64,000 bases of DNA from Lineus longissimus. Its lineage: Eukaryota > Nemertea > Pilidiophora > Heteronemertea > Lineidae. The position numbers were made by a program, and so were the translations under genes. The first letter of the stretch is position 1. Each line of letters starts with the position of its first letter. Shown in pieces: positions 52,081 to 63,640 of this stretch. The notes below the pieces were generated by a model. The model ran no database searches, had not been told where the DNA came from, and was given only the letters and a program-made list of their open reading frames with translations. Where the stretch lies: positions 8,992,501-9,056,500 of the forward strand of contig NC_088313.1 of assembly GCF_910592395.1 (NCBI RefSeq). Direction: 5' to 3'.

Positions 52081-53621
52081 GTTGACCATACAACCATACT
52101 TAAGCATGCCCAGACAAGGTGGTTGTCAATAGGAATGTGTGTCAACAGGATCTTGGAAAACTGGGATGCGCTGAAGCAGTTGTTCTATAGTGCTGTCTCC
52201 AAGCTGCCGGCAAATGCGGATGATGACTGCAGGGAGAAACGAATGTTGAGGTTCTACAGATCTCCTACGAACCATCTATTCTGTATGTTTATCAGAGACG
52301 TGATCAAAGTATTCGATGTGATCAATACGAGACTCCAGCAGGCGGCGCCACGTACACACACTTTGCGCAGAGACTCGACTAAACTATTGCTGGACCTGCT
52401 TCTGCGATACAAAGAACCAGGAGCTATCAGAGGGGAAAAAATTGACCAGATCAATGTGGAGACTAATCTTGGACAAAAAAAAGACTGTGACCTCATAATT
52501 GGTGAAGATGCAAGGGCGTTCATTGGAAGAGCTGCAGAGGTCAGACTACAGGATGAACGTCTGGTTGAGTTCTACTCAGTTGTCCGCCAATTCTTTTTTG
52601 AATCATGCAAATACATAAAGAAGAATCTCCCTATTACTAGTGACCTGTTAGAGAGTGCTGAAGTTGCTGATGTCTCACTGAGGAAAACTGAGGCAGTCAA
52701 GGTTGGCTATCTTCGATACTTCTTGGATCGGTATCCTAGTCTGCTCCTTGCAGGTAATTATACTGATTGCTACTTACTTGTATGGTTTCCACCTTAAAGT
52801 CTCGGCTCTCTGGAAGAACCCCTGTCAGCTTCCTACTTCTTTACTTGATTTCATTTAGCTGTGTTTCTAATTGATGACTATCAACACAGTAGGCTACAAT
52901 TGTTAGTCTGGTGGATTGACATTTCTTTGTGCCCTTGAGCAAGAGTTAGAGTAACCCTATTTGCTTCTCATACTGAGGCCATGGGTATCCTGCAATGGAC
53001 TAGAATCACATACACTATCCAGAGGGAGCAAAGCTCATAAGTCACTTTAAATGTTTTCTGTCTGCCCTGATTTGTTGAATGATATTACGAATTTCAGGCT
53101 GCTTTATACATGATGTTTCTCTTTCAAGATATGCAGTGTGTAGTGCCCCTGCCATGGCCATGTTTTCTGACATGCTTTATTATTCTTCTGAAATATTATT
53201 CTTTGCCAAAACAACTGCACTGTCTCCCTTTTTACTTTTCAGAGGTTTCAAAACAAAATTTGGAACTAGAATTTGCTGCCTACCAGATACCTCCAGATGA
53301 GGAAGTCCCCAAGTGTGACAGAATGGACCAAACATGGGTTCAAATAGCCAAATTGGTGGATGCTGAGGGAGTGCCTAGATTTGAAAACTTGGCAAAGGTC
53401 ATGATCGCAATCTTGACCATCCCCCATAGTAACGCAGCTTGCGAACGGGTCTTCTCTGGTGTAAGGCACCAGAAAACATGGAAGAGGTCCTCCTTGGAGC
53501 AGAGAATATTGAAGCCCTCATGTTGGTTAGGAGCAAGGAAAGGGCAGCACAGAACAGGGATTACTCAGTGGAGAAACTGAAGGAGATCAAATCAGCCTAC
53601 TATGAACAGAAAAAAAAGTAG

Positions 53622-54077
53622 ACTAGCTAATAACTGGTTTATCTACATCAAGAGAAGTGTTGTGCTGGAATATTTGTTTCTGAGGAAATATGCATTTTGA
53701 CTGTGTATTACTGCTGTTTGTTGGCTCCCTGGCAGAGAGGTTTTGAGTCAGTTATTCAGATATTATGTTGTTGATGTTGTTACTACCTCAAGAGAGGTGT
53801 AGTGCAGGGTAGTACCTCAAGTACCTCATTGTGACTGTGATTTACTGATGCTTTGCTCATAGTCAAACTGTACATTTTGAGGTGCTGAGTGCTGCTAAAC
53901 GGCTCATAGAATGTGTAGAAAGACTTAGACAGACATTTTGGTAATTGTACTAGGAGGAATTGCTATTGTAAGCATAAATAAAAGGAACTTGTCAAATTGT
54001 ACTCAAAGACTTAGCTTTTTACTCAAAAATCTGGGAAATTTATAATATTGTACTCAGAGGTTTTTCCAAAGGTACCC
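53622..54077. other. Spacer between the two hAT genes
   Basis: AATAAA-like signal near 53977. No gene seen. Confidence 0.5.
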
Positions 54078-55888
54078 AGCCCTGAATCTGCCTTTGTCAG
54101 TGGCTGATCGCTTCACACTAACACATGCTAAGGCATTTCCTGACAGTAAGATAGCACAACGATATAAGTGTGGCCGAGATAAGACTACTGCGGTTGGCAA
54201 ATTTCTTGGAAAGGAAGAGGCCAGTGATGTGGCATCAGAAATTAAGCGGGGGCCTTTTGTATGGCAACAGATGGAAGCAATGACCAGCATTTGAAACAAT
54301 ATCCTCTTGTTGTGACTTCATTTGATCTGAAGGTTGGAGTCAAAGCGCGTCTGCTTGGAATTCCCTGCCTATCGGTGCAGGAGAAATCAACAGGTAGGTG
54401 TGTAGTGAACCCTAGGCCTACTAGTACTACACCCCCCCCCCCCCCAAAAAAAAATAATGTGAAACCCATCATGCCCATATATACTGCCATCAAAAGACAT
54501 AACTTCAACCATGATGGTAATTCTGTGGGCATCCATTGATATACTATAGTCTCATTTGGCGTCTCATTGTTTACTAAATTGGCATTTCTGTGATGCATGT
54601 ACTTTTTGTAAAATGAAACTTTTAATTCCTTTCAGATTGGAATGCCACATTTTGTACATAATTCTAGTGGCCTGTCCTGGTCGTTGTATTTCCTTCTTTA
54701 TGCTTAGCTTTTCAAATTTCTGATTTCAGGAGAAAACATAGCTGATCTTATAATAAGAGAGGTAGAAAAGAACAATGTCCAATGGACCAACTGCATCGGT
54801 TTCGGTTCGGACAACGCTCCAGTGATGACAGGCCATAAATGAAATGGCCAGGGCCATTGTGCTCACCTCATGTGGAGGAAAGATGGATAAAGAGCATGGT
54901 ATTGTGTCATGTAGTGTTAGGTTTGATGTAGGTCCAAGCAATTACAATTTCCCCAAAATGGCCAATTTACAGTACATTCGACCTCTGTGACCTTGAAAAG
55001 TAGGTCAAATCAAAGAAGACCCGGGTGACACATTGAATGGTTGTTAGAATTAGATGTACCTATGATATAAAATTGGTGCCAATCGGGCAAGTCATTACTA
55101 GGAATAATGGCATTTTGAAGAATTTAGGATTTGGCCCCCTCCCTGGAGGCCAAACGGCAAATCAGATCGCACCAAACTTCGGTACCTAAGATCACCTGAC
55201 CAAGGGGTACATGTGTTCTTAATTTGTGATCAATAGTCATTGCAGTTAAGAAACGTGCCATAGTTACGGCCTGACGGCGAATTTACGCCATTTGACCTCT
55301 GTGACCTTGACAAGAAGGTCAAATTAAAAACCTGTGTGACATATACTGTATGGTGGTTAGATGTACCCATGATATCAAATTGGTGGCAATCGGGCAAGAA
55401 GTTAAGGAATAATCACATTTTTAAGGTTTTTGGATTTTGCCCCCTGGTGGTCAAGTGGTGAATCATATTGGACCAAACTTCGGTCCCTGAGATCACCTGA
55501 CTAAGGGGTAAATGTGTACCAAATTTGGTATCAATAGTCAATGCAGTTTAGAAACGTGCCATCGTTACATCCTAACGGCCAATTTACACCATTTGACCTC
55601 TGTGACCTTGAAAAGGAGGTCAAATCAAAAACCCGGAGGATATATGATGCACATTTGCTAGAAGTACCTACCATATTTTTTTTCAAAATTTCCCGACTAC
55701 TATTAAGGGAGATATTGCATATTTTCAATTTTAACGTTTGGCCCCCTGGTGGCCAAACCATGAAACGAATTGGACCGAAACTTGGTCTCCAAGGTGTCAT
55801 TACATAAGGGTACATGTGTACCAAGTTTCAACTCAATAGCTCTAACAGTTACGAAACGTGCCCTGCTAACGGACGACGGACGACGACG

Positions 55889-55941
<53 letters not shown>

Positions 55942-57638
55942 ACGACGGACGCCACGGTATGGGATAAGCTCACCTCTGCTAAGAGGTGAGCTAAAAATGG
56001 AGTCATTGCTGCACTTAGAAGGAAGCATCCTGACATTTACATGGCTGGATGTCCAATCCACCTGATACATATTGCTGCAGAGAAAGCTGCTGCACAGCTT
56101 CCTTTTGTTCCAATAAAGGTGGATGATGCACTTATAGATACCTACCATTACTTTGAGAAAATTTCCAATCGCCTAGGGGAACTGCAGCAGTGGCAAGTGT
56201 TCTATGAAGTCGACCACCGGACCATCCTCAACCATCCAAAAACATGATGGCTCTCCCTTGGTGTCAGCTTGGACAGGATTCTTGAGAACTGGGAAGCCCT
56301 GAAGCAGTTGTTCAGGGAAGCAGTAGATGCATTACCTGATGGTGCCAGTGATGAGTGCAGGGAGAAAAGAGTATTCACATTCTACAAGTCCCACACCAAT
56401 AAGTTGTTATGCCTCTTCCTCCAAAATGCAATAAAGGTCTTTGAGACAATAAACACTCGTCTGCAAACACAGTCCCCACAGATCCATGTGCTGAGGCGAG
56501 ACCTGCATAAATTAGCAAGAGACCTACTTTTACGATTCAAAGAGCCAGGTGCTGTGAGAGGAAAAACAGTCACCGAAGTGAACTTTAATACTGATCTTGG
56601 GGTGAGAAAAAATGAGGACGTGATGATTGGTGACAAGGCACGTGATTTCATTCAGAGAAAAGCTGAAGTTAGCTTGAGGGAAAAGAGGATCGAAGAAGCC
56701 TTCACTGGAATTAAGAACTTCTTCAAAGAGGCTGTCAAGTACATCATCCAAAAACTGCCGTTGAATGATGACCTCTTTCACCATGCAGAGGTGGCCGATG
56801 TCAGTATTCGGACAAATGCCTTGGAAGGAGAAGATTTGCGGTACTTCTTGAAAAGATTTCCAGTTCTGCTCCCACAAGGTAAGTGTGCAACAAATGGAAC
56901 ATGGAAGACAGAAGCAAATCTAGTATCAAAACTAATTTTGCTGTAGCCACTGGCTGAAACCCTCACTATTCACCTGTTGTCATCCATGACTGATACAGCC
57001 TATACTGTTTTAAGCATGTATGCTTACATTTTAGTAATGAGTCAAGAGTGGGTAGCAAGAAGCCTCAGACTTCTCTGCCCTGTGCCATCTTTTCAAATAA
57101 ATAAGTGAGGGCTCTGCATATAGGTCCCAGTGATGCAATCTTATGGGTATCCAGAGTGTTTAAGTGCAACAGTACGTGTACTCTTATTGTGAATCATCAT
57201 TCATGTACACATCCTCAATATGTATCACGTCATGTACTCTACAGTGGTTTTCTTCTTTCAGGTGTTGATGAGGAAACGGTGGAGATGGAGTTTGCTGAAT
57301 ACCAAGCCGAGGACAATATTCCAACAGGTGTGGAGGGGATGGACAAGGTTTGGGTTAGGATAGGTGCAATGAAGGACGGTGCTGGAGTGCTGAAATATCG
57401 TAACTTGTCTCATGTAATGCTAGGAATTTTGTGTATCCCCCATTCAAATGCGCAGAGCGAGAGAGTGTTCTCTATGATCAGGCATAATAAAACGTGGAAA
57501 CGAGGTTCCCTTGGGGATGACACTGTGGAGGCTCTAATGTTGGCAAAATCAAGAGATGGTCAAGCCCATACAAGGGTTTACTCCAGTGACAATTTAAAGC
57601 ATGTTAAGTCTGCATACTATCAATCACTTAAGAAGTGA
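54078..57638 (+). pseudogene. hAT-type transposase-like gene, copy B
   Basis: Paralogue of 49717-53621 lacking the BED-finger start. The frame begins LPLSVADRFTLTHAKAFPDS. A frame change near 54262 leads to TDGSNDQHLKQYPLVVT. Introns are 54393/54731 and 56878/57262. Core motifs are GFGSDNAPVMTG, AGCPIHLIHIAAEKAAA, ENWEALKQLF, DKARDFIQRKAEVS and AEVADVSIR. The end is IPHSNAQSERVFSMIRHNKT and LGDDTVEALMLAKSRD. A TGA at 56246-56248 replaces the Arg of the TRWLS motif. A pearl-like element (54840-55991) splits the gene after TGHK. It is not functional as it stands but decayed less than copy A. Confidence 0.75.
54840..55991 (+). mobile_element. Pearl/HINE-like repeat element with microsatellite and 3' hairpin
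   Basis: Three ~300-315-bp tandem core units are anchored by GACCTCTGTGACCTTG at 54980, 55294 and 55595. A (GAC)n-rich tract (55871-55945) is followed by GACGGACGCC and a terminal hairpin AGCTCACCTCT / AAGAGGTGAGCT. TAAA (54836-54839 and 55992-55995) flanks it. Deleting the element and one TAAA leaves the hAT frame open (GHKNGVIAAL). Core repeats, ACGG-type microsatellite and terminal hairpin are the plan of pearl/CvA elements, which are linked to Helentrons. It has no coding capacity. Confidence 0.7.
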
Positions 57639-58709
57639 ACAAGACTGCTCACACTGGTGACTGGTGATGTCATGGTGTCATCCGGTCCATTTTTCTCATT
57701 GCTACATATGTGAAGGCTAAAGTGTGTCAATGATAAAGTAGTCCAAGGATCGTTCCCAGAATGTATAGAAACATTGGCAAGGTATTTGCAAATTGTTCAT
57801 TTATGTGTCAGGACAAGTTGAAGTTCTGTTTCTGTTAACAAGTTCCAACAAGGTTGGACTTATTTATTCTTAATTTTTAATTATATGTTTAAAGTTTATG
57901 TTGGGTTTTGCAATACCTGTTTGTAATTTTGAATTCATGTACCATGTTTACTGCTGTATGACATTACTGCTGATATGACATGGGTAGACAATCATGCTAG
58001 CCCTTGCAATGCTAGTTTTGTTTCATTATCATGATTAATTGTACCTATGAAGAAGTTTCAAGCTTATTATTTCAGTCTCATTTCTCTCCCTTTTGGGTTG
58101 CACCTTTCATTATCATGATAAGGCTAAAGGTTTTCAGGAATAGAGAAAAAGCATTCATGGTTTTCTAAAATGTACATCTTTAGCTAGGTTGAAGCATAAT
58201 ATATATATCATATATATGGATGAAGTAAATATATGTAACCATTGTGAGTTCAACATATTGTTAGGATTGACTTGATTCTATCAGTGTTCATGGTGTTCTT
58301 GAAGGGGTAACTCGGGTACAACTTTTTATGTGAAAAACACTTTGAGTATGATATGAGCCTCCTGTAGAGTATACAATTTGGATGATTGTAATTCTGTTCT
58401 GTTTATCTTTGAAATAAAACTACATTACACGTTTTTGGCAAAGATCAGCTCTTTATTTTCTTAAGTTACATATAAAAACAATGTGAAATTTTAAGGTTGT
58501 GACACATTCTCCATTTTGTACTAAATAAAGCTGGAAAACCACCCATATTTCAAAGGCTGTAAACAATAGTACTCACAAAAATTGAAAATAAGAGAAAGAA
58601 GACAAAAATACACATTACTTCAATACTGTTTGGAAGAAATACCCACAACTTGGGAAAAATACTCAAAGCTTGGGGGGAAAATACTACAGACTTTCAGCCA
58701 AAGTAAGCA
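57639..58709. other. No gene seen
   Basis: 3' flank of the hAT gene. AATAAA-type signal near 58412. Confidence 0.5.
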
Positions 58710-58710
58710 G

Positions 58711-59645
58711 CCCTGCACAGGGTTAATGTGTGACTTTGATGTATACCAAGGAGGGACTGGAAAAAAAACTGAACAGGGCATGGGTGGAGATGTTGTGGTA
58801 AAACTCTGTGATACCCTTCCAAAACATGAAAACTACAAAGTCTTTGCTGATAACCTTTTCACCTCCATAGCTCTGGCAGAAAAGTTACTTCAGGATGGTA
58901 TTCTGTATGTTGGGACTGTGCGAAAAAACCGTCTAGGGTGATGTCCCCTTGCTTCTGACAAGGCTATGGAAGCTAAGGGGCGTGGTTCCATTGATAGCCG
59001 TGTGGAGACCAAGTCAGATGCAGTGATTGTCAAGTGGTATGACAATAAGTCTGTTACATTACTATCAACCTACGCAGGAGAACAACCCATGGACACATGT
59101 ACATGATGGGACAAAAAGAAAAAGGAAAAAATTATAGTGGATCGTCCATTCATTGTAAAAGAATACAACCATTTCATGGGTGGGATAGATCTGATAGATG
59201 CTTGTGTGGCAAGGTATAAGTACCATATGAGGTCACGGAGGTGGTACCTGTACTTATTTTGGCAAACAATCATCCTTGCCGTCGTAAATTCTTGGATGCT
59301 TTACCGAAGGGCGTGTGCAAGTTTTGGAGTCAAAAAGGTCAAATCACAGCGCAAGTTTCAGGGTGAGATCGCTTCTAGCCTGATGTGATACTAATAAATG
59401 CAGCCCGGAGACCGGGACAGCCATCATTGGACTCTCAACCTGCTACACCAACACCAGCACCACCCAAGAGAGTGCATGTCGCACCGCCTACTGATGTTCA
59501 AAAGGATCAGTACGGACACTGGCCGGTAAAGAGTGAAAAGCGTGGCCGGTGCAAATTGTGCTCTGTGAACAATACGGACACACTCTGCGAGAAGTGCGAT
59601 GTCCGCCTCTGCTTTACGCATGATCGCAATTGTTTCAAATCATAG
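58711..59645 (+). pseudogene. piggyBac transposase C-terminal half (PGBD4-like)
   Basis: Opens after the acceptor CCCTGCACAG with LMCDFDVYQGGTGKKTEQGM. VFADNLFTSIALAEKL carries the second catalytic Asp. NHFMGGIDLIDACVARYKYH carries the third, and WWYLY-like RRWYLYLFWQT follows. The C-terminal Cys-rich finger is CKLCSVNNTDTLCEKCDVRL and CFTHDRNC. Stops at 58939 and 59104 and a frame change near 59385 disable it. It is not the missing half of the 34-kb piggyBac: the two terminal sequences differ. Confidence 0.75.
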
Positions 59646-60086
59646 CATAACTAATTTTGCATCCAGAACAGTCAGTTGTGGTGAATAGAAGTATTCTAAA
59701 ATCTGTGGGGAACCATCATTTGTGGTAGGGTTACCGTGGTTAGAGACATTTATAGATGTTGCCGTCTGCATGGAGGGACAGTAGTGAAGTATCCAGATCA
59801 ATTCCACAGCATGATAAGACTAATTCTCAATGCATCAAAAGCTAATGAAGGGACCAGTTTCTCATGCCTGAGAGCTCTGCTCAATGTTTTGCCTCAGTTG
59901 TTTTCATGAATGATTACATCCATCAAAACCCGATGTTACATATGTGTAACAGGGTCCAAAAAGACCCCTTTCGATCAAAATAAAATTTTGATGCCAAAAA
60001 TGTGTTTATTTATGTCCAAATAGCCAACACATTGCAGGAAATACTTTTAGGCAGGGTAAAAATACCCTTGGGTCTGAGAGGGTTAA
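58711..60086 (+). mobile_element. piggyBac-type transposon, 3' part
   Basis: The C-terminal transposase is followed by a terminus GGGTCTGAGAGGGTTAA at 60070-60086. The reverse complement TTAACCCTCTCAGACCC is a piggyBac-like end with its TTAA target (60083-60086). Subterminal palindromes GGGTAAAAATACCC and ATCAAAATAAAATTTTGAT lie inside. The left end is missing. Confidence 0.7.
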
Positions 60087-60340
60087 CTCACATTTTGTAC
60101 TCTCTCAGTGTCGGTCAGGAAACGGGCGCGATCACGCATGCACCCGCAAACGCCGTGAAAAATTTCCAGCAGAGCGATTGACAATGCCAGTGGAAAATGT
60201 ACCGGCGCGAACAAAGCAGCGCCCGTAAACTGCATATTTCGTACGTTATCACACCAGCCAGTTCTTCAGAATCGCGCCCTTCATCATTCTTTCCGGACTT
60301 TCCCGAACCCACGTCCGGACTTTCCCACATCAATGCTCAA

Positions 60341-60417
60341 TGACGTCAATTGCCATATTTTCTTCATTCGGAAACCTTTGGGCCATTCCGTCAAAGCTCA
60401 GAAACCAATCAGCCAAT
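60341..60417 (+). promoter_or_regulatory. CRE and double CCAAT box upstream of the 99-aa frame
   Basis: TGACGTCA at 60341-60348 and CCAAT at 60405 and 60413 (ACCAATCAGCCAATCAG), 80-160 bases before ATG 60497, in locally GC-richer DNA. This looks like a polymerase II promoter. It is repeated at +1621. Confidence 0.5.
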
Positions 60418-60496
60418 CAGAGTCGGCCTTACAAATTATGTCGGAATGTCACTGACAAAATGAAACTGAAAACATATTTACACTGGCCGATAACCC

Positions 60497-60796
60497 ATGA
60501 CCATCACACCCAGGAAGAAAGGAAACACCTCCCGTCACGTACCGAGTAAGAAGCCTTCCTCTAAGCCAAAGCCATCAACCCCCCATGCGGAGACGGTGAA
60601 CGCAACTCTGCTGCCAGCTCCAGGCTTGATATATGCCCCGACTGCCAGCATGAGCGTCAACCCATTCGATGGTGTCCTGCCCCTACGGTACACGAGAACG
60701 ATTACAGAGATACGTCCAGACGGTTCTAGACATGTAGAGGAGGAGACCTACGAATATCCAAACTATAGTACAAACTCGTGTTTGAGTCGTAAATAA
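60497..60796 (+). CDS. Small basic/proline-rich protein, copy 1, unknown function
   Basis: A 99-codon intact frame beginning MTITPRKKGNTSRHVPSKKP, then a Lys/Ser/Pro-rich stretch and a middle with VNPFDGVLPLRYTRTITEI. It ends RPDGSRHVEEETYEYPNYST. The N-terminus has a nuclear-localisation-like basic patch; the second half alternates polar and hydrophobic residues like a beta hairpin. No family recognised. It is preceded by CRE/CCAAT boxes and followed 0.9 kb later by an AATAAA signal, so it could be a single-exon gene. The identical copy at 62118 makes duplication very recent. Confidence 0.5.
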   Translation: MTITPRKKGNTSRHVPSKKPSSKPKPSTPHAETVNATLLPAPGLIYAPTASMSVNPFDGVLPLRYTRTITEIRPDGSRHVEEETYEYPNYSTNSCLSRK

Positions 60797-61327
60797 CTCT
60801 GAACTCTTGGCCTAGGTCATTTTTCTTCTGCGGGTCAAATTCGGCTGTGCTCGAATTTTGGTTGGGGGCTGTGTAGAAATCTTGGGTAAATTTCTTATCA
60901 GAAAAATGACTACCCCATCCTGTTGTCCATTCCACCTTTTATACACACCCAATCTACCCTTTTGTCCTTACCTCACCAGTAGTTCAAAATTTGTTTCAAG
61001 GTGAGCAATAATTTTGCTAAATTTTACACTCCCCTCAATCAGAATTCAGTCCCTGATTTGACCTGCAGAAATTCGATATACAGTGTCCCTTTAAACACAT
61101 TAGCATTACAGTACTATCCTGGATTTAAGATCATATTTTGTGGTTTAAGTCTGAAATGTCAAATGTATTGACCTCCCGAGTACCGTTTTGGAGTTTACAG
61201 TATAACATGTTTGTGTACACTGGTCATGCATACGTGCATGTTGAGTATTGATTTTTCATGTGTACCGCATTCACATTTGGACCTTGTGAGGAAAAATATA
61301 GGTAAGGGCAAAACTTGTGAGGAAAGC

Positions 61328-61367
61328 AAAAACTTGTGGGGAAATTATTTTTTCCCCACAAGTTTTT
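61328..61367 (+). other. Perfect 17-bp stem-loop
   Basis: AAAAACTTGTGGGGAAA, six-base loop TTATTT, then its exact reverse complement. It lies 0.5 kb past the 99-aa stop and, if transcribed, would fold in the 3' untranslated region. Copy at 62949-62988. Confidence 0.8.
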
Positions 61368-61682
61368 CCCCATAAATCGACTCCTGACACTCTACATGTT
61401 GTTGTGGGGTAATATTTCATTTTCCCCAGAAGGACAGACTGAGGCACAGATTGCTTTGAATTCAGAATGCTGACAGTCTTGTGATGTTTGATTTTCCTCA
61501 AAGAGAGCAGCACTATCTTTCAACCTTGCTCCCAGTGGAAAAGCCTAGTGTGTCAATGAAACACTATTTTGTGTATAGGAATACCAAAGGCTGACCTAGG
61601 GGCGAGGTTGTCATGTGACATTTCACATGTTTCACAAATGCAAGATTTGGATTGGAACTGCATTGATTTGGAATATATTGGA

Positions 61683-61695
61683 AATAAAAAGGACT
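61683..61695 (+). terminator. Possible polyadenylation signal
   Basis: GGAAATAAAAAGG contains AATAAA, about 0.9 kb after the stop of the 99-aa frame. Repeated at +1621. Confidence 0.35.
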
Positions 61696-61781
61696 TCAAG
61701 GTATGTTGCTCAATTTTATTCTAATTCTATGATGTGGTTGTCTTAACCATGTGACTGGTAGTTTGGCTGAGATCATTTTAG

Positions 61782-63402
61782 AATTTCCAGCAGAGCGATT
61801 GACAATGCCAGTGGAAAATGTACCGGCGCGAACAAAGCAGCGCCCGTAAACTGCATATTTCGTACGTTATCACACCAGCCAGTTCTTCAGAATCGCGCCC
61901 TTCATCATTCTTTCCGGACTTTCCCGAACCCACGTCCGGACTTTCCCACATCAATGCTCAATGACGTCAATTGCCATATTTTCTTCATTCGGAAACCTTT
62001 GGGCCATTCCGTCAAAGCTCAGAAACCAATCAGCCAATCAGAGTCGGCCTTACAAATTATGTCGGAATGTCACTGACAAAATGAAACTGAAAACATATTT
62101 ACACTGGCCGATAACCCATGACCATCACACCCAGGAAGAAAGGAAACACCTCCCGTCACGTACCGAGTAAGAAGCCTTCCTCTAAGCCAAAGCCATCAAC
62201 CCCCCATGCGGAGACGGTGAACGCAACTCTGCTGCCAGCTCCAGGCTTGATATATGCCCCGACTGCCAGCATGAGCGTCAACCCATTCGATGGTGTCCTG
62301 CCCCTACGGTACACGAGAACGATTACAGAGATACGTCCAGACGGTTCTAGACATGTAGAGGAGGAGACCTACGAATATCCAAACTATAGTACAAACTCGT
62401 GTTTGAGTCGTAAATAACTCTGAACTCTTGGCCTAGGTCATTTTTCTTCTGCGGGTCAAATTCGGCTGTGCTCGAATTTTGGTTGGGGGCTGTGTAGAAA
62501 TCTTGGGTAAATTTCTTATCAGAAAAATGACTACCCCATCCTGTTGTCCATTCCACCTTTTATACACACCCAATCTACCCTTTTGTCCTTACCTCACCAG
62601 TAGTTCAAAATTTGTTTCAAGGTGAGCAATAATTTTGCTAAATTTTACACTCCCCTCAATCAGAATTCAGTCCCTGATTTGACCTGCAGAAATTCGATAT
62701 ACAGTGTCCCTTTAAACACATTAGCATTACAGTACTATCCTGGATTTAAGATCATATTTTGTGGTTTAAGTCTGAAATGTCAAATGTATTGACCTCCCGA
62801 GTACCGTTTTGGAGTTTACAGTATAACATGTTTGTGTACACTGGTCATGCATACGTGCATGTTGAGTATTGATTTTTCATGTGTACCGCATTCACATTTG
62901 GACCTTGTGAGGAAAAATATAGGTAAAGGCAAAACTTGTGAGGAAAGCAAAAACTTGTGGGGAAATTATTTTTTCCCCACAAGTTTTTCCCCATAAATCG
63001 ACTCCTGACACTCTACATGTTGTTGTGGGGTAATATTTCATTTTCCCCAGAAGGACAGACTGAGGCACAGATTGCTTTGAATTCAGAATGCTGACAGTCT
63101 TGTGATGTTTGATTTTCCTCAAAGAGAGCAGCACTATCTTTCAACCTTGCTCCCAGTGGAAAAGCCTAGTGTGTCAATGAAACACTATTTTGTGTATAGG
63201 AATACCAAAGGCTGACCTAGGGGCGAGGTTGTCATGTGACATTTCACATGTTTCACAAATGCAAGATTTGGATTGGAACTGCATTGATTTGGAATATATT
63301 GGAAATAAAAAGGACTTCAAGGTATGTTGCTCAATTTTATTCTAATTCTATGATGTGGTTGTCTTAACCATGTGACTGGTAGTTTGGCTGAGATCATTTT
63401 AG
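61782..63402 (+). repeat. 1,621-bp tandem duplication, copy 2
   Basis: Begins immediately at the end of copy 1 and ends at ATTTTAG, after which unique sequence (GTCAAATATAGG) starts. Confidence 0.97.
62118..62417 (+). CDS. Small basic/proline-rich protein, copy 2
   Basis: Identical in amino-acid sequence to the 60497 frame, with the same upstream CRE and CCAAT boxes at 61962 and 62026-62038. If both are real, they would give two identical transcripts. Confidence 0.5.
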   Translation: MTITPRKKGNTSRHVPSKKPSSKPKPSTPHAETVNATLLPAPGLIYAPTASMSVNPFDGVLPLRYTRTITEIRPDGSRHVEEETYEYPNYSTNSCLSRK

Positions 63403-63640
63403 GTCAAATATAGGCCTAGCCTACCCGTGACTGTGATGTGTGAGTTGTGCTGGCCATGATGATGATGGGCTGCAGGCAGGCTGCTGGATTCCATGCATAT
63501 TGCATCATCATGTGCATTGTGGCCTTGTGCTTGCATGCATTTGTTTATTCAAGCCCATATGAATAGTGTCCATAGCATAGGAAAAGGCCTTTTGTCAGAA
63601 ATGGATGAGTCCTGGGTAGGCCTATCTTATAGCTGGAAGT

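Larger units (their letters stand above)
49717..53621 (+). pseudogene. hAT-type transposase-like gene, copy A
   Basis: Exons by GT..AG: 49717-50308, 50615 to 50710 (interrupted, resuming at 51488), to 51707, 52081-52753 and 53243-53621. The first exon carries a BED-like finger, CLYCKKDFSIAASGVYDIKR with HCATTNKKH. A TGA at 50017 interrupts NLPL(stop)MANKFSDTFSKAF. The core has MAFGTDNAPV, LAGCPIHLIHIAA, TRWLSIG, ENWDALKQLF and AEVADVSLR. The C-terminal hAT block is IPHSNAACERVFSGVRHQKT. Frameshifts occur near 51535 and 53490, and a Harbinger insertion splits the core. Its paralogue follows directly. Many relatives are domesticated or multi-copy in invertebrates; function of this one is lost. 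Confidence 0.75.
60161..61781 (+). repeat. 1,621-bp tandem duplication, copy 1
   Basis: From AATTTCCAGCAGAGCG to GAGATCATTTTAG. Copy 2 follows without spacer. I found only one or two base differences (for example GTAAGGGCA / GTAAAGGCA). Confidence 0.97.

Noticed and set aside
55814-56148. Poly-Asp and poly-Ser frames over the (GAC)n tract
   Set aside because: Microsatellite of the pearl-like element, not a gene.
33837-60086. One 26-kb piggyBac element from the 5' end at 33.8 kb to the 3' end at 60.1 kb
   Set aside because: The two terminal sequences (CCCTTTCACGACGC and CCCTCTCAGACCC) differ beyond the first bases, and many unrelated truncated elements lie between.
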